NCBI GenBank assembly: GCA_003232155.1
Contig: QILY01000294.1
Location: 1 to 10,854, forward strand
Source: Maribacter sp.
GTDB lineage: Bacteria; Bacteroidota; Bacteroidia; Flavobacteriales; Flavobacteriaceae
Length of the DNA stretch: 10,854 nucleotides
Reading direction: 5' to 3'
Shown: piece by piece, positions 6,826 through 10,854 of the stretch
Layout: every line of letters begins with the position of its first letter
Position numbering within the stretch: the stretch's first letter is position 1
Position numbers and translations under genes: made by a program
Notes under the pieces: generated by a model
Told to the model about the DNA's origin: nothing
The model's input: the letters and a program-made list of their open reading frames with translations, nothing else
Databases searched by the model: none

Positions 6826-7548
6826 TTAATACTTATGCACGCTACCAGAAACTGATTTCTTTTTTTCTACATCAGCATCGCCTGAATACGAAATGTTACC
6901 ACCACTACTAGCATTGGCTACCAAAGACTTTGAAACATTGATTGAGACATTGCCTCCGCTACTAGCATCAGCATTGCAATTCTGTGTTTCTAATTTTTTG
7001 GCATTTATATTACCACCACTACTTACATCAACCATAGCTTCTTCAGCTTTTCCTGATATATTAATATTGGCTCCGCTACTGGCATCAATATCAATTTGGT
7101 TGGCAGTTACTTCAATATCTAAAATAGCCCCGCTACTACCATCAACAGTAATTTCTCTAGTTTCAATAGCATTCTCGGTTTGTAAATGCGCTCCACTTGA
7201 ACTACTCAAACCAGTTATATTGGGTAAAGAAACGTATACATTTTTAGTAGCTCTTCCAATGTTTTCGATAGTATGAATACGAAGTTTTCCATTTTTGATA
7301 TCAGTACCAATAAGGTCAATGATATTTTCATCACCTTCAACTTTTATGTCAAAATCGTCTGCCTGTGTTATATATACAGCTATACCTTCTGATGCAGATA
7401 CTTTGGTAAATTCATCGGTTATTTCTCGGCTCTCGGTTATTACTTCACCGTTTCCTTTTTTACCTTGACCAAAGTTAATGTCAAAACCACAGGATGAAAA
7501 AAAGAGGGCTGTTATTAATACTATTGCTATTCTTGCCAATGTTGTCAT
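6826..7548 (-). CDS. DUF2807 (head-GIN / putative adhesin) lipoprotein, paralog with Asn ladder
   Basis: This is a predicted surface or periplasmic lipoprotein of 240 aa. The hydrophobic N-terminus ends in the lipobox FFSSC with lipidated C20. A first beta-rich segment (about 33-110) has SREIT and KVSASEGIAVYIT, typical of the head-GIN domain. From 117 on, SSG turns recur at 117, 138, 157, 176, 196 and 214 (18-21 residue spacing), as expected for rungs of a right-handed beta-helix. After the turn the last four rungs carry Asn (SSGAN or SSGGN). It is a tandem duplicate of the gene just upstream (27-bp gap); residues 87-102 are identical in both. The family has no proven biochemical activity. 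The neighbourhood with PspC and PadR suggests a cell-envelope stress or surface role. A palindromic terminator follows. Confidence 0.9.
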   Translation of the reverse strand: MTTLARIAIVLITALFFSSCGFDINFGQGKKGNGEVITESREITDEFTKVSASEGIAVYITQADDFDIKVEGDENIIDLIGTDIKNGKLRIHTIENIGRATKNVYVSLPNITGLSSSSGAHLQTENAIETREITVDGSSGAILDIEVTANQIDIDASSGANINISGKAEEAMVDVSSGGNINAKKLETQNCNADASSGGNVSINVSKSLVANASSGGNISYSGDADVEKKKSVSGSVHKY

Positions 7549-7575
7549 GATTGTTATTTTTAATTGATTTTACGC

Positions 7576-8301
7576 TTACTTTCTATGGTGAATACTGCCT
7601 GAAATACGTTTTTTACTTTTTACACTGGCATTTCCCGAATATGAAATATCCGCACCACTACTAGCATCTGCCGTTAATGATTCTGATACGTTCACAGATA
7701 TGTCCGAGCCGCTACTAGCATTAGCAAAACATACTTTTGACAAAAGGTTTTTTGCCTTTATATCAGCTCCGCTGCTTGCATTGGTATATAGCGTGTTTGT
7801 TTCGCCTGAAATTCTAATATCAGCTCCACTGCTGGCATCTGCATCTATTTCATTTGCTTTTATTTCTGCACTCAGATCACTTCCGCTACTAGCATTGAGT
7901 TCTATTTTATCACCAGAAATTACGTTTTTCACTATTAAATCTGCACCACTTGAGCTATTGAGACCTGTAACTTCAGGCATCGAGACAAATATTTTTTTAG
8001 TGGCCCTGCCAATATTTTCAATAGTGTGAATACGTAGTTTACCATCTTTTATATCTGTAGATATAAGGTCAATAACATTATCATCTGCTTCTACTTTTAT
8101 ATCAAAATCTTCGGCTTGGGTTACATAAACATCTAAACCTTCAGATGCTGATACTACGGTAAATTCACTGGTTATTTCTCGGCTGTCGGTTACTACTTTG
8201 CCGTTTCCTTTTTTACCATTTCCAAAGTTGATGTCAAATGTGCAGGATGAAAAAAAGAGCGCGATTAAAATTGCTAAGGCTATTCTTGCTAATGTTGTCA
8301 T
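7576..8301 (-). CDS. DUF2807 (head-GIN / putative adhesin) lipoprotein, paralog with Asp ladder
   Basis: This 241-aa lipoprotein has the same build as its downstream neighbour: signal peptide with lipobox FFSSC (C20), a head segment with SREIT and VSASEGLDVYVT, then a beta-helix-like repeat region. The SSG turns fall at exactly the same positions (117, 138, 157, 176, 196, 214), but each is followed by Asp (SSGAD or SSGSD) rather than Asn. The C-terminus is basic (KSKKRISGSIHHRK). The duplication reaches into the 5' leader, since both genes begin AACAATCATGACAACATT. The 105 bp between it and the PspC gene contain no recognisable promoter box or terminator, so it may be co-transcribed with padR-pspC. 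Function is unknown beyond the family link to envelope stress loci. Confidence 0.9.
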   Translation of the reverse strand: MTTLARIALAILIALFFSSCTFDINFGNGKKGNGKVVTDSREITSEFTVVSASEGLDVYVTQAEDFDIKVEADDNVIDLISTDIKDGKLRIHTIENIGRATKKIFVSMPEVTGLNSSSGADLIVKNVISGDKIELNASSGSDLSAEIKANEIDADASSGADIRISGETNTLYTNASSGADIKAKNLLSKVCFANASSGSDISVNVSESLTADASSGADISYSGNASVKSKKRISGSIHHRK

Positions 8302-8406
8302 GATTGTTGTTTTTTGATTGTTTAGAACTAATGTAAAATTACTGTTTTTAGTTGTTGCTTTATAATCTTAGACGCTGAACTGTTGAATTGGGTTACTGAA
8401 TTGTAT

Positions 8407-10246
8407 TTAATAGTTATTCAACTGAACACCATCTTCTCCAATTTTCATTTTAAATGATTCGTTAGTATCATCAACATCTATATCTATACCATCTTCATTA
8501 ATGATGATTTTGCTATCGCCGTTATTTTCCTTGGCTTCTATATTTACGCCATCCTCATTAATTTTCATTTTAAATGATTCCCCGTTTTCATCTTTTATAT
8601 TGATATCGATTCCGTCTTTGTTTATTATAATTTTGTTTTCTTCATCATCTTCATCGATTTCTTCTTCAGGGCAATCCAGACATATAAGCTCATTATCATT
8701 ACCCCCCATTTTCCATGTGTATTTGTTGAAATCACATCCATCTATATCTCTATCATTATCAGTTCTCATATTCCAGCAACGGCTGTTCGCTCTATCATAT
8801 TTTATAAGCATTCCTATAGGTAGGTAAAGGTTTACCCGTACTTCTTGATCTTTGAACCGGCTATTACTTGCGGTAGTTAAAAAATTATCAAGTAATATGG
8901 TATTACCTTCTATTTTATACATATAATCTATTTTACCTGCAGTTTCACGAGCTTCATCACGCGATGACCCATTAGCTTCTTTTCGAACCTCAATATGTAC
9001 TAATGAATCTTTTGATTTCTTAAGGTTGAAACGTACATCATCAGAGAGTAATATTTCATCACCATCATTGGTATAGGTGAGCGTCATATTATCGATACGA
9101 AAATCATCTCCGTTATCGTGTAAACTTGACGATACCGCCTGGATATACAGTGTGTCTGACAGATTTTCAAAATAACGAACATCTTCAGTTGTAACATTTC
9201 CTGAATAAGCATGTGATGCAGCTTGGCGTATTCCCAAGACAATAAGTGTGATTAAAGAGATTAGCCAAAAATAACGAGAATTTAGCGACGTTACCTATTG
9301 ATTTTAAGTTGGTCACCAATATTTTTAATCCTAAATACAGAAGGAAGAAAAACGGAATTCCGATAGCGAAAAACACTAAAAGCGATACTATCCAAACTGG
9401 TGTATTGGTTGAGTTAACAATATTATAGAAATCGATGCCAGGTATGTGCACTGCATCAGCTACACCTACTGTTAAAAAACCAATGAAAAGCCCAATAATG
9501 GTAGATGCGCCAATAATGATCAGGAGTATACCTATGAACTTTCCAAAAATTTTGAAAAGGAACATAATAATATCACCAATAGTATCAAAAAAAGACCTAC
9601 TGCCATTTTTCACTTTGTTACCTACTCCTTCATAATCAACGTTCTTAATTTTTTCTGTAACATCATCAAAGCCTTCCTTGACCTTACGTTCTATATTGCT
9701 GATGTTGATATCCTCTCCCCGCATATCTAATTTTTGAGAGGTGGTTGCTGCTTCCGGAATCAATATCCATAATAAACCATATAGTAGTATAAAACCACCA
9801 GCAGAACTTACAGTCAAGAAAACCCATAACAATCGTATCCATATTGGATTTATACCTACGTAATGCGCAAGCCCTATAGATACCCCAGCGACATACTTCA
9901 TTTCAGTATCACGGTATAATTTTTTAACCCTTCTTTGTTCTGAAGTAGTTCTTGATTTGGGTTCATCTTGGAAAATGTCCTCATCAACCATATAATCTTC
10001 AGGTTGCCCCATAATGATAATGACTTCATCAACTTCTTTTTGCGTGATGACTTGGCGTTCATTTTCTAATTTTTCATGAAAAAGTTCGGCAATACGGGCT
10101 TCGATATCTGCGATTATCTCATCGCTACCAGGTGTATTGGCAAAAGAACGTTTCACTGATTCTAGATAAAGCCGCATTTTGTTGTACGCACCCTCATCGA
10201 TATGAAAAAGTATATTAGCGAGATTTATATTTATTGTCTTGTTCAT
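8407..10246 (-). pseudogene. HAAS-like/PspC-domain membrane protein with acidic C-terminal repeats, split by a one-base frameshift
   Basis: Two frames (10246-9185 and 9237-8407) make one protein of about 612 aa once one T is removed from the T5 run on the minus strand (9267-9271). The sequence then reads NVAKFSLF-WLISLITLIVLGIRQAA, restoring a membrane helix; the second frame alone would need a TTG start inside that helix. Domains: an N-terminal helical HAAS/DUF1700-like part (about 20-88, with DIEARIAELF and IIIMGQPEDY); PspC (about 104-166, RRVKKLYRDTEMKYVAGVSIG followed by a helix ending LLWILIPEA); further membrane segments at about 224-262, 283-311 and the repaired helix; then an extracytoplasmic part with Cys residues and a very acidic linker; and finally a repeat tail. 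PspC proteins are envelope-stress membrane factors. The start ATG overlaps the padR stop (ATGA), so the two are coupled. This is either a true null allele or a homopolymer error. Confidence 0.82.
8419..8634 (-). repeat. Tandem repeats coding the acidic beta tail of the PspC protein
   Basis: Four short units of the form KIII/KMKI-N-E/K-DG-I/V recur about every 20 residues, arranged as a twofold repeat of about 40 residues (KIIIN.DGIDI ... ESFKMKI.EDGV). At DNA level a 21-bp segment is exactly repeated at 8440-8460 and 8560-8580, 120 bp apart, so the expansion is recent or kept identical by conversion. The units probably form stacked beta-hairpins with exposed Asp/Glu. Confidence 0.8.
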
Positions 10247-10584
10247 TTTTGGCTTTTTTTCGTGTTGGTTACCACATTGGTGGCATTTCTTAATTCGTTC
10301 CAGGTAGTATCTAATTCTCTTAAAAATAGTTTACCTGTTTCTGTCAACGTATAATATTTTCGTGGTGGTCCTGATGTCGACTCTTCCCAACGGTAGTTGA
10401 GTAGTCCCGCATTTTTCAACCTTGTTAGTAGGGGGTAAATTGTGCCTTCTACCACAAGCATTTTTGCGTCTTTGAGGGTGCCTAAAATCTCAGAGGCATA
10501 CTTGTCATGTCCGTTCAGGATTGACAGAATGCAATACTCCAACACTCCTTTGCGCATTTGTGCTTTTGTGTTTTCTACATTCAT
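10243..10584 (-). CDS. PadR-family transcriptional regulator
   Basis: This is a cytoplasmic winged-helix regulator of 113 aa with the PadR N-terminal domain. Visible parts are the start MNVENTKAQMRKGVLEYCIL; the helix-turn-helix ending in VVEGTIYPLLTRLKNAGLL (44-62), which includes the recognition helix; the wing SGPPRKYYTLTETGK (71-85); and a short C-terminal dimerisation helix. The frame extends upstream to an ATG at 10662, but family alignments begin at MNxENTKAQ, the ATG at 10584 is preceded by a purine-rich stretch (AAAAAGAAAAAAGAAG), and the extra 26 residues look unlike the family. I therefore choose 10584. Its stop overlaps the start of the PspC gene (ATGA). PadR genes commonly sit in front of HAAS or PspC membrane proteins and repress their own operon. 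The ligand is not known. Confidence 0.9.
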   Translation of the reverse strand: MNVENTKAQMRKGVLEYCILSILNGHDKYASEILGTLKDAKMLVVEGTIYPLLTRLKNAGLLNYRWEESTSGPPRKYYTLTETGKLFLRELDTTWNELRNATNVVTNTKKSQK

Positions 10585-10770
10585 AACTTCTTTTTTCTTT
10601 TTATGCTGAACTGGCCCACCCATTGGAAGACTTTCTTTGATATTTGAAATGATGTTCTGCATAGTTTAACTGTTCGTTTTCTGATTGATGAATAAACATC
10701 CTAACTGATTTGATTGATGAAAAACTCCTATTTGAGGGTATGATTAGCACCCTTGATTATTTACTATTGA
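10585..10770 (-). promoter_or_regulatory. Leader region upstream of padR with short repeats
   Basis: This 186-bp stretch lies between the DUF4870-like stop and the chosen padR start. It holds a direct repeat TGATTGATGAA (10682-10692 and 10711-10721) and an inverted repeat AGGGT/ACCCT (10735-10739, 10749-10753; 9-nt loop). PadR usually autoregulates, so these are candidate operator or weak hairpin sites. No TAnnTTTG box is seen on the minus strand. Alternatively 10585-10662 codes a 26-residue extension of PadR. Confidence 0.3.
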
Positions 10771-10854
10771 TTATTTGATGAATTTTATAGTTATTGGGTA
10801 ATTAAAAGTTTGCCCTTCATTGGTTCGGATGGTTGCTAAAATGGTATATACAAT
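10771..10854 (-). CDS. C-terminal end of a DUF4870-like small membrane protein (partial)
   Basis: The minus strand is open from the right edge to a TAA at 10771-10773: 27 codons, starting with a hydrophobic IVYTILATI and ending NYPITIKFIK. The pattern of a hydrophobic helix, then a short N-E/D-G turn, then Y-P-hydrophobic-F-I-K at the very end resembles the C-terminus of DUF4870 domain proteins (small integral membrane proteins of about 110-120 aa). It lies in the same direction as padR and pspC, a neighbourhood that fits. Most of the gene is outside the window, so the call rests on this short tail only. Confidence 0.5.
   Translation of the reverse strand: MVYTILATIRTNEGQTFNYPITIKFIK

Noticed and set aside
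6890..7200. Regularly spaced CCGCTACTAGC-like motifs suggesting a CRISPR array or tandem DNA repeat.
   Set aside because: The spacing is about 57-63 bp, in codon phase, and encodes the SSG turns of a protein; spacers are conserved between paralogs, unlike CRISPR spacers.
6893..7276. Open plus-strand frame of 127 codons opposite the DUF2807 gene (and a similar one at 7700-8029).
   Set aside because: They are Leu/Pro-rich shadows of the SSG repeat codons on the other strand. Both exist only because the real genes are repetitive.
8501..8827. Ser-rich plus-strand frame opposite the PspC repeat tail.
   Set aside because: Its composition simply mirrors the Asp/Glu/Asn codons of the minus-strand gene; no start context or domain.
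9264..9275. Programmed frameshifting or transcriptional slippage at the T5 run of the PspC gene.
   Set aside because: A run of five T is too short for efficient transcriptional slippage, and the needed change is +1. Homologs known to me are encoded in a single frame.

Overview
The window is AT-rich, has little recognisable Shine-Dalgarno sequence, and codes for proteins typical of the family Flavobacteriaceae (Bacteroidota). These include a YyaL/DUF255 protein, a LytTR response regulator, thioredoxin reductase, a dipeptide epimerase, head-GIN (DUF2807) lipoproteins, and a PadR/PspC pair. I infer a Maribacter/Zobellia-like marine flavobacterium; the genus cannot be fixed from this sequence alone.

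Layout. Positions 1-1848 (+) hold a thioredoxin-fold/six-hairpin YyaL-type protein cut by the left edge. It converges on a LytTR response regulator (1866-2573, -). A 315-bp divergent spacer then leads to trxB (2889-3854, +), which ends in a perfect 48-bp palindromic terminator. Next comes a small secreted lipocalin-like protein on the minus strand, broken by a one-base frameshift (3969-4398). Behind it lie short direct and inverted repeats and a 170-bp nested imperfect palindrome (4506-4675). The end of this palindrome overlaps the 3' end of the next gene. A translationally coupled pair follows on the minus strand: a dipeptide epimerase of the enolase superfamily (5713-6723), then an alpha-oxoamine-synthase-like PLP enzyme (4649-5713). 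The two overlap as TAATG.

Positions 6826-10854 form a minus-strand envelope-stress-type block, in transcription order: the tail of a DUF4870-like membrane protein (10771 to the edge), a PadR regulator (10243-10584), a HAAS-like/PspC/acidic-repeat membrane protein (8407-10246, split by a second one-base frameshift; ATGA overlap with padR), and two tandemly duplicated DUF2807 lipoproteins (7576-8301 and 6826-7548). A 28-bp palindromic terminator closes the block. This combination (PadR + HAAS + PspC + beta-rich 'Toastrack'/adhesin domains) is a known type of membrane-stress module. PadR probably senses a signal and controls the membrane and surface proteins.

The most interesting points are four. 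(1) The 170-bp co-centred palindrome looks like a MITE or palindromic repeat element and may have supplied the last codons of the PLP enzyme. (2) The two DUF2807 paralogs keep an identical rung register, but one carries an Asp ladder and the other an Asn ladder after the SSG turns. (3) Two independent frameshifts both need removal of one base at a short homopolymer. (4) Extra small features exist, including the partial DUF4870-like gene at the right edge and several dense repeats. I see no tRNA, rRNA, CRISPR array or complete insertion sequence.
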